A stretch of 64,000 nucleotides of DNA, from the NCBI GenBank assembly GCA_934424575.1, contig CAKRXU010000006.1:55305-119304 (forward strand), read 5' to 3'. The position numbers and the translations under genes are program-made. Below the pieces are notes generated by a model that saw only the letters and a list, made by a program, of their open reading frames with translations, searched no databases and had not been told where the DNA came from. Below, piece after piece: positions 7,954-16,549 of the stretch (position 1 is its first letter; every line of letters begins with the position of its first letter). Source of the DNA: an uncultured Blautia sp. GTDB lineage: Bacteria > Bacillota > Clostridia > Lachnospirales > Lachnospiraceae.

Positions 7954-7975
7954 GAGAGGGGCGAAAGCCCTTCTC
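7954..7975 (+). terminator. Stem-loop after the small membrane gene
   Basis: GAGAGGGGC-GAAA-GCCCTTCTC gives a 9-bp stem (one G-T pair) with a stable GAAA tetraloop, three bases after the stop. Only TTAAAC follows, so it may work as an mRNA stabiliser as much as a terminator. Confidence 0.5.
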
Positions 7976-8014
7976 TTAAACAAAATATAACACAAGAACT
8001 CATCTGTGTAAAGT

Positions 8015-8113
8015 ATGCTGTGGAAACTGGGAATATTCTTTATAGCGATCGGCTTGGCGAAACTGGCATATTATCTCATACAGAAATGGAGGGATAACAA
8101 TGCCAACAGGTAA
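8015..8113 (+). CDS. Tiny hydrophobic protein, 32 aa
   Basis: ATG 8015 opens a 32-codon frame with one membrane segment (LGIFFIAIGLAKLAYYLI) and the basic end QKWRDNNANR. Its last codons overlap the start of the gene at 8100, which would couple them. There is no clear ribosome site, so this is weakly supported. If real it is a second tiny membrane peptide in the same regulatory block. Confidence 0.35.
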   Translation: MLWKLGIFFIAIGLAKLAYYLIQKWRDNNANR

Positions 8114-8309
8114 TCCGAAACCACAGACTGTAGCATCCAAGAAATACCAAGACAAGGCCGGATGGATTTCAAAGAGCTACAAGCTAAAGAAAGAAGTTGT
8201 TGAGTTGTACGCTGATGCCTGCGAGAAGGCAGGTGTCAGCCAGGCAGGACAGTTGATGAAGATGATGAAAGAATTTGCAGACAAAACCAACAAGGAGCAC
8301 TCGGAGTAA
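8100..8309 (+). CDS. Ribbon-helix-helix type regulator
   Basis: The 69-residue basic protein has a short beta-strand candidate (residues ~24-30, KSYKLKK) followed by two helices with EVVELYADACEKAGVSQAGQLMKMMKEFAD. This is the Arc/MetJ-like plan (strand, helix, turn at GVS, helix). Such proteins bind palindromes as dimers or tetramers. The 18-bp operator at 7773-7790 is 310 bases upstream, so an autoregulated unit is plausible. Ribosome site GGAGGG precedes ATG 8100. The stop overlaps a strong terminator stem (8297-8325). Confidence 0.6.
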   Translation: MPTGNPKPQTVASKKYQDKAGWISKSYKLKKEVVELYADACEKAGVSQAGQLMKMMKEFADKTNKEHSE

Positions 8310-8325
8310 ATCCGGGTGCTTTTTT
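8297..8325 (+). terminator. Intrinsic terminator
   Basis: GCACTCGGA-GTAAA-TCCGGGTGC (9 bp, one G-T pair) followed by TTTTTT. Its left arm includes the final codons of the gene at 8100. It separates the regulatory block from the packaging genes. Confidence 0.85.
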
Positions 8326-8384
8326 CGAATCTTTTGTAGGTGTTCGAACTGGACATTAAAAATAACGGAAAGGACTGATTTGAT

Positions 8385-8723
8385 ATGGCACAGGAATTTG
8401 CCAGAAAGTTTTATGATAGTACAGCATGGAGGAAATGCCGGGGGGCATATATCCAGCACAGAATGGCTGTGGATGGTGGTATGTGTGAGACGTGCCATGA
8501 GAGACCAGGGTATATTGTACATCACAAGAAAATGCTGACAGCATCAAATATTAATGACCCAGACGTTACACTGTCTTACAGTAATCTGAAATACGATTGC
8601 CTGATCTGTCATAACAAAGAAGAAGAACACAGAAAGGATGGGAAGAAAAAACTTCCAGATGATCTGTGCGAATATGTATTTACGCCAGATGGGGATGTGA
8701 CTCCGGTAGCCCCCCTGAAATAA
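8385..8723 (+). CDS. HNH endonuclease (packaging-linked)
   Basis: Two CxxC pairs (C34/C37 and C72/C75) hold a structural zinc around the HNH core H46-H47, N67 and H82 (YIVHHKKML, YSNLKYDCLICHNKEEEH). The 112-residue length fits the small phage HNH enzymes found directly before terminase. In HK97-like phages this protein works with the terminase in cutting cohesive ends, so cos-type packaging is likely. It has its own ribosome site (GGAAAGGA) and lies after a terminator, so the late transcript probably begins just upstream. Confidence 0.88.
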   Translation: MAQEFARKFYDSTAWRKCRGAYIQHRMAVDGGMCETCHERPGYIVHHKKMLTASNINDPDVTLSYSNLKYDCLICHNKEEEHRKDGKKKLPDDLCEYVFTPDGDVTPVAPLK

Positions 8724-8732
8724 TTTGCAGAA

Positions 8733-8746
8733 TTGCGCGGGCGCAA
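8733..8746 (+). repeat. Palindrome TTGCGC-GG-GCGCAA
   Basis: This 14-bp dyad falls in the gap between HNH and the small terminase. Copies TTGCGCCGGCGCAA occur at 5669-5682 and 32233-32246. It is a candidate protein site or RNA stem; its place next to terminase also makes it worth testing against a packaging site. Confidence 0.5.
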
Positions 8747-8802
8747 CCGTCTGCCTAGGTTAAAAAAACATACAGGTCATCATGAAGGGGGTGTGGTACC
8801 GA

Positions 8803-9228
8803 ATGATAGACTACGGTGATTTTGAGGAAGAAGCAGCCAAGAGAGAGGCTGAATATGACAGTATTTCGGAATATTTGGAGAGAAAAAAAGACATTAAGAA
8901 AGAAGAAAACAGACTTAAGAGATTGTTTTCCAAGATTGATGGAAATAAGAAAAAGCTGGTAAATGCAACAATTGAAGATGTTGCATTTATGACAGTTACA
9001 ATGCGAGATCTTCGTGAAGAAATCCTCCGAAAAGGAACTGAAGTCACATATAAGAATGGTGAAAATCAGTATGGAACCAAACAGAGTCCTGCCGCACAGT
9101 TGTATCTTCAGATGAGCCAGAAGCAGACCCAGGCCATGAAGATTCTGACAGACTGTCTTCCGAAAACAGAAAAGCCATTAAAAGCAGATGATGGCTTTGA
9201 GGACTTTCTGAGGGGAAGAGATAGATGA
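8803..9228 (+). CDS. Terminase small subunit (P27-like)
   Basis: The 141-residue helical protein lies directly before the large terminase and overlaps it by four bases. The composition (long charged helices, KNGENQYGTKQSPAAQLYLQMSQKQ in the second half) matches P27-family small terminases: the phrase K-x-G-x-x-x-x-x-x-P-x-x is typical there. It should recognise the packaging site and feed DNA to TerL. I prefer ATG 8803, with GGGGGTG upstream, over the in-frame ATG 8782, which has none. Confidence 0.78.
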   Translation: MIDYGDFEEEAAKREAEYDSISEYLERKKDIKKEENRLKRLFSKIDGNKKKLVNATIEDVAFMTVTMRDLREEILRKGTEVTYKNGENQYGTKQSPAAQLYLQMSQKQTQAMKILTDCLPKTEKPLKADDGFEDFLRGRDR

Positions 9229-11081
9229 ACACTGCCAGAAAAGTAGTCAGAAAAATTATTTATTCTGACGATTATAATCCGATCCGGGAATACTGGGAGG
9301 CTATAAAGTACAAGCCACTTTTTGCAGAGATTGAAAAAATAGAAGATGAGATTGCAGAAGCAGAGAGGAAAGAAAATGTCAGCTCTGCTTTTTTGGTACG
9401 CAGAAAAGAGGAACTGGAAGAGAAAATCAAAATCCGGCAGGGACTGGAAGTAAATGGAGCTGTCAATTCCAGCTGGAAAGTGTACCGAATGTACCGGGAG
9501 ATTATCCGCTTTCTGGACGATCCGCAAAGTGAATGGGAATACTGTCCGGCCAGAGCCAACCATGCGATAGAATTTGTTGAAAATTACTGCAAACACAGCA
9601 AAGGGAAGCTGGGAGGGAAACCTTTTATCCTGGAATTGTGGCAGAAAGCACTTGTAGCGGCTACATTTGGAATCATCCATAAGATTTCCAGACTGCGAAA
9701 ATACCGGGAAGTTATGCTGATGGTGGCACGTAAGAATGGAAAGTCCACATTGTCAGCGGCTATTGGATTGTATATGCAGCTGGCAGATGAAGAACCAGGG
9801 GCGGAGGTTTATGCAGTAGCTACCAAAAAGGATCAGGCGAAGATCATATGGCTGGAAGCAAAACGCATGATTAAAAAAAGTCCGGTCCTCTTGCGGCGGA
9901 CGAAGCCTCTGGTAGCTGAAATCAATGCAGAGTTTAATGATTCTTTTTTTAAACCGCTCGGCAGGGATTCTGATTCTCTGGATGGTTTGAATGTACATTG
10001 TGCTACGATGGATGAAATACATGCCTGGACAGATGACAATCTGTATGATGTTGTAGTTGATGGAACTACAGCCAGAGAGGAACCCTTGATCTTTATCACC
10101 ACTACGGCCGGAACAGTAAGAGAACACGTTTTTGACCGTAAATATGATGAGGCACAGAATCTGATCAATGGATTTGATGATCCGGAGGGTTATAAAGATG
10201 AGCATTTTCTTCCGGTTATATACGAACTGGACTCCAGAAAAGAATGGACAAAAGAAGAAACATGGGTCAAAGCTAATCCGGGACTTGGAACTATTAAGAG
10301 AATTGATCAGTTACGGGCAAAGGTGCAGAAGGCGATTCTAAACTCCTCGTTAGTGAAGAACCTTTTATGTAAAGATTTTAATATTCCGGAAACAACATCA
10401 GAGGCATGGCTGACATTTGAAGAGGCAAATAATCCGAATGTTTTTGATATTTTGGCTTTGAAGCCACGGTATGGCATTGGTGGAACCGACCTGTCTTCAA
10501 CTACAGACCTTACAGCGGCAAAAGTAATCTTTCAGGTGCCGGATGATCCGAATATCTATGCACTTTCTATGTATTGGATTCCAGAAGAACTGGTGGAAAA
10601 AAGGGTTGCGGAAGATAAAATTCCGTATGATATCTGGATAGAAAAAGGATATGTCAGAACATGTCCGGGAAACAGCAATCATCCCAAATATGTTACAGAA
10701 TGGTTCAAAGAAGTACAGGAAAAGTACGATATCTGTATATCGTGGGTGGGATATGATGCCTGGTCCGCAAAATACTGGGTAGAAGAGATGAAAATGGAGT
10801 TTGGAGAGATGTCCATGGTTTCAGTTATTCAGGGAAAGAAAACTCTTTCAAGCCCTATGAAGAATATGAAAGCAAAGCTTCAGAGCAAACTGATTAATTA
10901 TAATAACAACCCGGTGGATAGATGGTGTCTGTGCAATACTGCGGTTGATGTGGATAAAAATGATAATATACAGCCAATAAAGACCAGTAACCAGAGAAGG
11001 AGAATCGATGGTACAGCAGCTTTACTGGATGCATATGTTGTTTACGAAGAAAAATTAAACGATTATGTCAGCCTGATATAG
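9225..11081 (+). CDS. terL: Terminase large subunit
   Basis: TerL is the ATP-driven motor and nuclease that packs DNA through the portal. The Walker A motif is ARKNGKST (168-175), Walker B is ATMDEIHA with D263/E264, and the coupling motif ITTTAG follows. The nuclease half holds acidic residues in GGTDLSSTTDLTAA and GYDAWSAKYW. The 618-residue length suits the Terminase_1 (HK97-type) class. It is preceded by the small subunit and followed ten bases later by the portal. Confidence 0.95.
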   Translation: MNTARKVVRKIIYSDDYNPIREYWEAIKYKPLFAEIEKIEDEIAEAERKENVSSAFLVRRKEELEEKIKIRQGLEVNGAVNSSWKVYRMYREIIRFLDDPQSEWEYCPARANHAIEFVENYCKHSKGKLGGKPFILELWQKALVAATFGIIHKISRLRKYREVMLMVARKNGKSTLSAAIGLYMQLADEEPGAEVYAVATKKDQAKIIWLEAKRMIKKSPVLLRRTKPLVAEINAEFNDSFFKPLGRDSDSLDGLNVHCATMDEIHAWTDDNLYDVVVDGTTAREEPLIFITTTAGTVREHVFDRKYDEAQNLINGFDDPEGYKDEHFLPVIYELDSRKEWTKEETWVKANPGLGTIKRIDQLRAKVQKAILNSSLVKNLLCKDFNIPETTSEAWLTFEEANNPNVFDILALKPRYGIGGTDLSSTTDLTAAKVIFQVPDDPNIYALSMYWIPEELVEKRVAEDKIPYDIWIEKGYVRTCPGNSNHPKYVTEWFKEVQEKYDICISWVGYDAWSAKYWVEEMKMEFGEMSMVSVIQGKKTLSSPMKNMKAKLQSKLINYNNNPVDRWCLCNTAVDVDKNDNIQPIKTSNQRRRIDGTAALLDAYVVYEEKLNDYVSLI

Positions 11082-11090
11082 GGAGGTACA

Positions 11091-12368
11091 ATGAAAAAAT
11101 TCTGGAAAAGAGAACCAACAAATGAAAAAACAGACAATCCTTCCGCTGGACAGACGCTGAAAATGATCACTCTTCGCGGAGAATCTTTTTTTTCCTGGGA
11201 CGGAAAGTTATATGAGAGTGACATAGTAAGGGCGTGTATCCGTCCAAAGGTAAAAGCTGTAGGCAAACTGGTCGGAAAGCATATTCGGGATGATCCGAAA
11301 ACAGGAGGGATTAAAGTAAATCCGGATGCAAATATACGCTTTATTTTGTCGGAACCTAATCCATATATGACTGGTCAGCAGATGCAGGAAAAAGTGGCGA
11401 ATCAGCTGTGCCTGAATAATAACGCTTTTATTCTGGTTGTGAGAGATGAGAATGGAAAGCCTTTACAGCTATACCCAATTCCCTGTGTCAGCGTTGAAGC
11501 AAAATATAATGCTGACGGAGAATTGTTCCTCAAATTTTTATACACAAGTGGAAAAACGGGAATTTTTCGGTATTCAGACGTGATTCATTTGAGGCAGGAT
11601 TATAACGAAAATGATATATTCGGAACATCCCCGGCACCGGCTTTATCTGAACTTATGACTCTGATTGGGACAATAGATCAGGGGATTATAAAAGCAATCA
11701 AGAACAGTAGCGTAATCCGGTGGCTGATATCGTTTAAGCAGTCTATGCGAGATGAAGATATTAAAAGGTATGTACAGAATTTTGTAGATAATTATTTGAG
11801 CGTGGAGAGTACCACATTTGGGGCAGCAGGTGTAGATGCGAAAGCAGATGTACAGAGGATTGAACCAAAAGACTATGTTCCAAATGCCATGCAGTCTGAA
11901 AAGATTATCGATCGTATTTATTCTTTTCTTGGGACAAACAAGAAGATTGTCCAGTCAGATTATAATGAAGATGAATGGACAGCATACTATGAAGCAGAGA
12001 TTGAACCGGTGGTCGTACAGCTCTATCAGACATATACAGTGGCACTTTTTTCAAGACGGGAAAGAGGGTGCGGAAATCGTATTGTTTTTGAAGCAAATAA
12101 TCTTCAGTGCGCCAGCCTTACTACAAAACTGGCATTTCAGGCAATGGTTGATCGTGGTGCAATGACTCCGAATGAATGGAGAGAAACCATGAATCTGGCA
12201 CCAATTGAAGGCGGAGACCAGCCGATCAGGAGGCTGGATACACAAGTTGTTAATTTGCTGGAAAATATGCTTGGAAAAGTAAATTCTGAGAATTACATGC
12301 AGATGACAGCGGTTATGTTGGAAATGCTGAAAACAGGAGGAAAAGTGGAAAATGAAATACAGAGTTGA
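11091..12368 (+). CDS. HK97-type portal protein
   Basis: Portal proteins form the 12-subunit ring through which DNA enters. Diagnostic stretches are VRACIRPKVKAVGKLVGKHI near the start, LSEPNPYMTGQQM, NNNAFILVVRDENGKPLQLYPI and FGTSPAPAL, all standard in Phage_portal (HK97 family). The 425-residue length is normal. It starts after GGGAGGT and ends inside the protease gene (17-base overlap), the usual compact arrangement of portal-protease-capsid. Confidence 0.93.
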   Translation: MKKFWKREPTNEKTDNPSAGQTLKMITLRGESFFSWDGKLYESDIVRACIRPKVKAVGKLVGKHIRDDPKTGGIKVNPDANIRFILSEPNPYMTGQQMQEKVANQLCLNNNAFILVVRDENGKPLQLYPIPCVSVEAKYNADGELFLKFLYTSGKTGIFRYSDVIHLRQDYNENDIFGTSPAPALSELMTLIGTIDQGIIKAIKNSSVIRWLISFKQSMRDEDIKRYVQNFVDNYLSVESTTFGAAGVDAKADVQRIEPKDYVPNAMQSEKIIDRIYSFLGTNKKIVQSDYNEDEWTAYYEAEIEPVVVQLYQTYTVALFSRRERGCGNRIVFEANNLQCASLTTKLAFQAMVDRGAMTPNEWRETMNLAPIEGGDQPIRRLDTQVVNLLENMLGKVNSENYMQMTAVMLEMLKTGGKVENEIQS

Positions 12369-13035
12369 TATCCGGGGCCCCATGATACCAAATGATTACA
12401 AATTTTATTATGATTTTTTTGGAGAAGATTCTACCTGCCCGAGAGATGTGCAAAAGGTGATTGATGCACTGGTAGATGGAGATGAAGTAGAAGTATATAT
12501 CAATTCACCGGGAGGCGTGATAGATGTCGGATCAGAGATTTATACACTTCTCAGAAATCAGAAAAATATTACTATCTACATTACAGGAGAAGCCTGCAGC
12601 GCAGCTTCGATCGTGGCTATGGCAGGATACTGCGTTATGGCTCCGACAGCATTAATGATGGTTCACTGCGTGTCTTCTGGAGCCAGAGGGAACCATAGTG
12701 ACATGGAACACGCAGCAGAAGTACTCAGGACGGCCGATCGGGCTTTGTGTACAGCATATATGGCAAAAACCGGGATGACGGAAGAAGAAGCACTGGATAT
12801 GATGGAGCACGAAACCTGGCTGACTGCAGCACAGGCAAGAGAAAGAGGCATGGTAGATGAAATAATGTTCGAGGAAGAAGAGGAAACTGTACCGGTTGTG
12901 GCAGGACCTCTTTTTTGTTTACCGGAAAAAGAAAAAATGGAACAGGTAAAAAGAATGATCCGGGCAAAGGATGATAAAAAAACAGAATTGGCTCGGGCAA
13001 AATTAAATCTTTTAAGATTGAGAGGGAAAAGATGA
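12352..13035 (+). CDS. ClpP-like prohead protease
   Basis: This serine protease cleaves the capsid protein's scaffold arm during head maturation. It has the ClpP fold: YINSPGG (49-55), the nucleophile in GEACSAAS (S83) and the histidine in MMVHCVSSG (H104 or 105). The C-terminal ~60 residues are charged extension, lost or used as scaffold. Length 227 fits the head-maturation proteases of HK97-like phages. It overlaps portal and capsid genes at either end. Confidence 0.92.
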   Translation: MKYRVDIRGPMIPNDYKFYYDFFGEDSTCPRDVQKVIDALVDGDEVEVYINSPGGVIDVGSEIYTLLRNQKNITIYITGEACSAASIVAMAGYCVMAPTALMMVHCVSSGARGNHSDMEHAAEVLRTADRALCTAYMAKTGMTEEEALDMMEHETWLTAAQARERGMVDEIMFEEEEETVPVVAGPLFCLPEKEKMEQVKRMIRAKDDKKTELARAKLNLLRLRGKR

Positions 13036-14231
13036 ACAAGAAGCAGTATGAAAAAATGAGAAATGAACTGTTTATGACAGCTCAGAATCTTATTAATGAA
13101 GGAAAAGTAGACGAAGCAAATGCAAAGATGGAAGAAATTAAAGAACTGGACGAGAAATGGGATGCCATCGCACAGGCTCAGGCAAATCTGAGAGCAATGA
13201 ACAATGCACCAGATCCGGTAAATGTTTTTGGAAATACTGGAGAAACAGCAGATTTCGCTGGCAGGAGAAAAGAACCTGAGAATATATATGATTCCGTAGA
13301 ATACAGGACTGCGTTCATGAATTATGTAATTTCCGGAAAAGAAATTCCGGAAAAATTCAACCAGTCAGCAGTAACTAAAACTTCTGATGTAGGTGCAGTT
13401 ATTTCCCCGACTGTGATTAATCGGATTATTGAAAAAATGGAAACAATTGGCGTGATCCTGCCGTTAGTTACGAAAACTGCCTTTGCAGCAGGAGCGACAA
13501 TCCCGACATCTTCAGTAAAGCCGGTAGCCACATGGGTTGCAGAAGGTGGAACATCCGATAAACAGAAAAAGACTCTGGGAAATATCGATATTAAGGGATT
13601 TAAACTGAGATGTGCGATCGCAATGACACTGGAAACGGTGACAATGAGTCTTCAGTTCTTTGAAACATTGTTTGTGAACAGCGTATCAGAGGCAATGGTA
13701 AAAGCACAGGAGGTGGCTTTTATTAATGGTACAGGAAGTGGGCAGCCAAAAGGTGTGCTGAAAGAAACAGTAGCTACAGGGCAGAATGTGGATATTGAAA
13801 AAACAAAAGATGTGGAATATAAAACACTGACAGAAATGGAAGCAGCTCTGCCGCTGGCGTATGAAAATGGCGCAGTGTGGAATATGACCAAGACAACATT
13901 TATGAAATTTATCGGAATGACGGATTCTAACGGCCAGCCGATCGCCAGAATTAATTACGGTGTAGATGGAAAACCTGAGAGAACATTGTTAGGAAGAAAA
14001 GTGGTATGTAATGATTATATGACTTCTCTGGGAGCAGCAATCGAATCGGATACGGTAGTGGCGTTCTTATTTGACTGGAGCGATTACATGTTCAACACCA
14101 ATTATGCAATGAGAATCAAAAATTATGAGGATGATGACACCGAAGATCAGATTACAAAAGCGGTTATGATCTGCGACGGAAAAACAATAGATTCAAATTC
14201 GCTGGTTACCCTGACAAAGAAAGCAGCGTAA
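13032..14231 (+). CDS. HK97-fold major capsid protein
   Basis: The first ~95 residues are a charged coiled-coil delta domain (NKKQYEKMRNELF, EEIKELDEKWDAI) that the neighbouring protease should remove. The remaining ~300 have the Phage_capsid signatures: TSDVGAVISPTVINRIIEKM, ATWVAEGG, FINGTGSGQPKGVL and the final domain with YGVDGKPERTLLGRKV. The 399-residue length is typical. The ribosome site lies inside the protease gene. This is the most reliable marker of head type in the element. Confidence 0.95.
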   Translation: MNKKQYEKMRNELFMTAQNLINEGKVDEANAKMEEIKELDEKWDAIAQAQANLRAMNNAPDPVNVFGNTGETADFAGRRKEPENIYDSVEYRTAFMNYVISGKEIPEKFNQSAVTKTSDVGAVISPTVINRIIEKMETIGVILPLVTKTAFAAGATIPTSSVKPVATWVAEGGTSDKQKKTLGNIDIKGFKLRCAIAMTLETVTMSLQFFETLFVNSVSEAMVKAQEVAFINGTGSGQPKGVLKETVATGQNVDIEKTKDVEYKTLTEMEAALPLAYENGAVWNMTKTTFMKFIGMTDSNGQPIARINYGVDGKPERTLLGRKVVCNDYMTSLGAAIESDTVVAFLFDWSDYMFNTNYAMRIKNYEDDDTEDQITKAVMICDGKTIDSNSLVTLTKKAA

Positions 14232-14247
14232 CGAGAGGAGAACGTGA

Positions 14248-14517
14248 ATGGATGAGCTGGTTGAATGGTTGAAAAAAATGCTTAGAATCAAATCCGATAC
14301 CGCAGATGAGGAACTGGAAGACCTGGTAAGAGCCTGTCAGAATGAACTGAAAATTGCCGGAGTACAGGGGAAACTAACAGATCCCCTGTACAAACAGGCT
14401 GTAAAGCTCTATGTAAAGGCAAATTATGGTTACGATGATGATAACAAGAAGTTTTTGAATGCATTTCAGGGTCTCAGGGACTCTATGGCACTCAGCGGAG
14501 ACTATAAGGAGACATAG
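14248..14517 (+). CDS. Head-tail connector (gp6-like)
   Basis: The 89-residue protein (MDELVEWLKKMLRIKSDTADEELEDLVRA start, VKLYVKANYGYDDDNKKFLNAF) matches the small all-helical Phage_gp6/HK97 adaptor family that sits below the portal. It follows the capsid gene by 16 bases with AGAGGAG as ribosome site, in the standard order capsid, adaptor, stopper, tail completion. Confidence 0.8.
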   Translation: MDELVEWLKKMLRIKSDTADEELEDLVRACQNELKIAGVQGKLTDPLYKQAVKLYVKANYGYDDDNKKFLNAFQGLRDSMALSGDYKET

Positions 14518-14519
14518 AA

Positions 14520-14834
14520 GTGGAATACGAAGGTGAACTGGTATATGAAGTAGAACTGAAGGATCGGGACGGCTTTCCCACAAAGAAAACCTGTAACTTT
14601 CCGGCAATTTTGACAGAAAAATCAATAAAACGTGCTGAGAGCTACGAAGCCCTTCGCTCCGGAATAACCCTTACAGCAGTTTTTGAGACCAGACAGGAAG
14701 ACTGGGAAACAACCAGACATTTGAATAATGGACGTCCTGCATATGCGGAGAAAGTGATTATAGATGGAGCAGAATATGAAATTGTAAGAACATATAAAAC
14801 CGGAAAATCTATGATTGAGATTGTCTGCAGTTAG
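14520..14834 (+). CDS. Head closure / stopper protein
   Basis: This 104-residue beta-rich protein (EYEGELVYEVELKDRDGFPTKK, RPAYAEKVIIDGAEYEIV) has the look and place of the head-tail joining SPP1 gp16-like stopper family. It would gate DNA release below the adaptor. Translation starts with GTG at 14520, two bases after the upstream stop; AAGGAGA overlaps the end of that gene. Assignment rests on order and size more than on motif. Confidence 0.65.
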   Translation: MEYEGELVYEVELKDRDGFPTKKTCNFPAILTEKSIKRAESYEALRSGITLTAVFETRQEDWETTRHLNNGRPAYAEKVIIDGAEYEIVRTYKTGKSMIEIVCS

Positions 14835-14842
14835 GAGAAGAT

Positions 14843-15241
14843 ATGCCGTTAAAAATGACAGGATTTAATTTGTTTGAGGAAGAACTGAAAAAATATGAGA
14901 ATCCGGATGAAATCGCTGCAAAAGCAGTAGACGCGGCAGCTCCTGTGCTGGCCGGGACGGTGAAAGACTTAATAAAAGCAACGACTTCTGCGGATTCCAC
15001 CGGAGAACTGGCAGAGTCCATAAAGCCGACAGAAGCCAGAATGAATGGATATGGGTGTTTTGCGGCGGTACGTCCGGTCGGAACAGACAGCAAAGGCGTG
15101 CGTAATGCTGAAAAGATGGGATACAAAGAATATGGCACCAGCAAACAGCCGGCAAAACCTGTCCTGAAAAAAGCAGTCAAGAAATCAGAGAAAGAATGCC
15201 TGGAGATTATGCAGAAAGCATTTGAGGAAGTAACGAAATGA
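14843..15241 (+). CDS. HK97 gp10-like tail completion protein
   Basis: The 132-residue protein contains LAESIKPTEARMNGYG, AAVRPVGTDSKGVRNAEKMGYKEYGTSKQPAKPVLKKAV: the motif YGT-x-x-x-P-A-x-P-(F/V)-hydrophobic is diagnostic of the HK97-gp10 family, which completes the tail-side neck. It overlaps the next gene by four bases. AGGAGA precedes the ATG. Confidence is high for family and place. Confidence 0.88.
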   Translation: MPLKMTGFNLFEEELKKYENPDEIAAKAVDAAAPVLAGTVKDLIKATTSADSTGELAESIKPTEARMNGYGCFAAVRPVGTDSKGVRNAEKMGYKEYGTSKQPAKPVLKKAVKKSEKECLEIMQKAFEEVTK

Positions 15242-15576
15242 GTGTAAATGCAAAGATAGAAGCGGCTTTGAATGAATGTTGCAGTAATATCTGGCCAGTA
15301 GTATGTCCAGATGTACACCCACCGGAAGAATATATTGTGTACAATCCTGAACTGGAGACTCCGGAAATCTACGGAGATGATGAGGATCTGGAATGGATAC
15401 ATTATATGCAGATACATTTTTTTACAAAGAAAAATTATATTTCAAAACGTAAAGAAATCAGAAGGCTTCTGAGGTCGGCGGGATTTACAATGACTGACAT
15501 TAACACAGAATATGAAAAAAACACGAAATATTTCCATCTGATATTTTCGTGCTATATCGAAGAAAGCGAGGAATAA
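15238..15576 (+). CDS. Tail terminator protein
   Basis: The gene lies between gp10-like and tail-tube genes, exactly where the tail terminator (gpU/gp17-like) is encoded. The 112-residue product has the expected alpha/beta mix and a typical ending (ISKRKEIRRLLRSAGFTMTDINTEYE, then YFHLIFSCYIE), close to a Phage_tail_terminator pattern. It would cap the tail tube and join it to the head. The call depends largely on position. Confidence 0.68.
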   Translation: MSVNAKIEAALNECCSNIWPVVCPDVHPPEEYIVYNPELETPEIYGDDEDLEWIHYMQIHFFTKKNYISKRKEIRRLLRSAGFTMTDINTEYEKNTKYFHLIFSCYIEESEE

Positions 15577-15578
15577 AA

Positions 15579-16121
15579 ATGGCATATTTAGGATTAAGGA
15601 AAATTAAAATTGCAAAGCTGAATGGCAGCACATATGATAAACCGGTGTCTCTTGGTAAGGCAATCGGTTTGAATGTTAAGCCGTCCTATGCAGAAGGGAG
15701 TGTCTATGGTGATGACGAACTTGCAGAGTATGACAAGGAATTTCGATACGCAGATGTTACCTTAGATACATCAACAATACCGATTGAAGCAGATGAGCAG
15801 ATGTTCGGACATACCGTAAACAAGGAAAAAAATGAAATCGTATATGGATCAGAAGATGAAGCGGCATATGTTGGTGTAGCATGGCTTACTGCTGAAAAAG
15901 TAGATGGTGTTAAAAAATATTGTGCGAATTTCTTACCAAAGGTAAAATTTTCTGAACCGTCGGATGAGTTTGCAACAAAAGGTGAGAATATTGAATATAA
16001 GACACCTTCTATTAGCGGCAGAGCTATGGCAAATGAAAAAAAATGGAAGAGAGTAAAAAAATTCAATACAGAAGCTGAAGCACAGGCAGCAGCAGATGCA
16101 TTTTTTTCCGCTGAAGCCTAA
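15579..16121 (+). CDS. Major tail tube protein
   Basis: The 180-residue protein contains LGLRKIKIAKLNGSTYDKPVSLG, SVYGDDELAEYDKEFRYADVTL and VGVAWLTAEKVDGVKKY, the pattern of Firmicutes phage major tail proteins (phi13/TP901 class). Hexamers stack into the tube. I start it at ATG 15579, since the upstream in-frame ATG (15549) is buried in the terminator gene and GAGGAATAAAA precedes 15579. An alanine-rich tail (EAEAQAAADAFFSAEA) resembles other such proteins. Confidence 0.85.
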   Translation: MAYLGLRKIKIAKLNGSTYDKPVSLGKAIGLNVKPSYAEGSVYGDDELAEYDKEFRYADVTLDTSTIPIEADEQMFGHTVNKEKNEIVYGSEDEAAYVGVAWLTAEKVDGVKKYCANFLPKVKFSEPSDEFATKGENIEYKTPSISGRAMANEKKWKRVKKFNTEAEAQAAADAFFSAEA

Positions 16122-16129
16122 GGAGAAAT

Positions 16130-16549
16130 ATGATGTTGAATGATGATTTAAACAGGATTTCTCTTTCGGGAGAATCTTATGCAATTAAATGCTCATTGCT
16201 TGTCCTGGAAAAAATCCAGGATAAGTATGGAGATGTAGGTGCGTTTGAGGATAAAATAATCGTTTTCGAACGATCAGACGAAGATGAGAAAAAGATAAAA
16301 GTACGTTATCCGGATCCCGAAGCAGTATGCGATGCGCTGTTTTGGTTTTGCCAGGAAGGCGAGACGATAGAAGCAGAAAAACGAGGGGGAAAGCCCAAGG
16401 AACTGACACGAGATGGACTGGCACGAAAAGTAGATACCACAATTTTTGATATTGCAACAGAACTTCACAGAGAATTTATGAACTGTTTTCGGACAAAAAA
16501 AGAGAATCCCACGAAGATAACAGCGAAGAAGGAACATCCACAGAAATAG
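16130..16549 (+). CDS. Tail assembly chaperone gpG
   Basis: The 139-residue acidic protein between tail tube and tape measure is the gpG-type chaperone that coats the tape measure during assembly. It includes YAIKCSLLVLEKIQDKYGDVGAFEDKI and a helical C-terminus. Near its end the mRNA reads ACA AAA AAA GAG: a slippery A-AAA-AAA at 16495-16501, giving an extended gpGT product in the -1 frame. Ribosome site AAGGAGA; either ATG 16130 or 16133 may be used. Confidence 0.85.
   Translation: MMLNDDLNRISLSGESYAIKCSLLVLEKIQDKYGDVGAFEDKIIVFERSDEDEKKIKVRYPDPEAVCDALFWFCQEGETIEAEKRGGKPKELTRDGLARKVDTTIFDIATELHREFMNCFRTKKENPTKITAKKEHPQK
16495..16501 (+). other. Programmed -1 frameshift site A-AAA-AAA
   Basis: The heptamer is in the correct phase (X-XXY-YYZ) of the gpG frame. 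After a -1 slip, the frame stays open for 74 codons to TAA 16723-16725, crossing the gpG stop at 16547. This is the conserved device of long-tailed phages for making a small share of gpGT. Confidence 0.85.
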
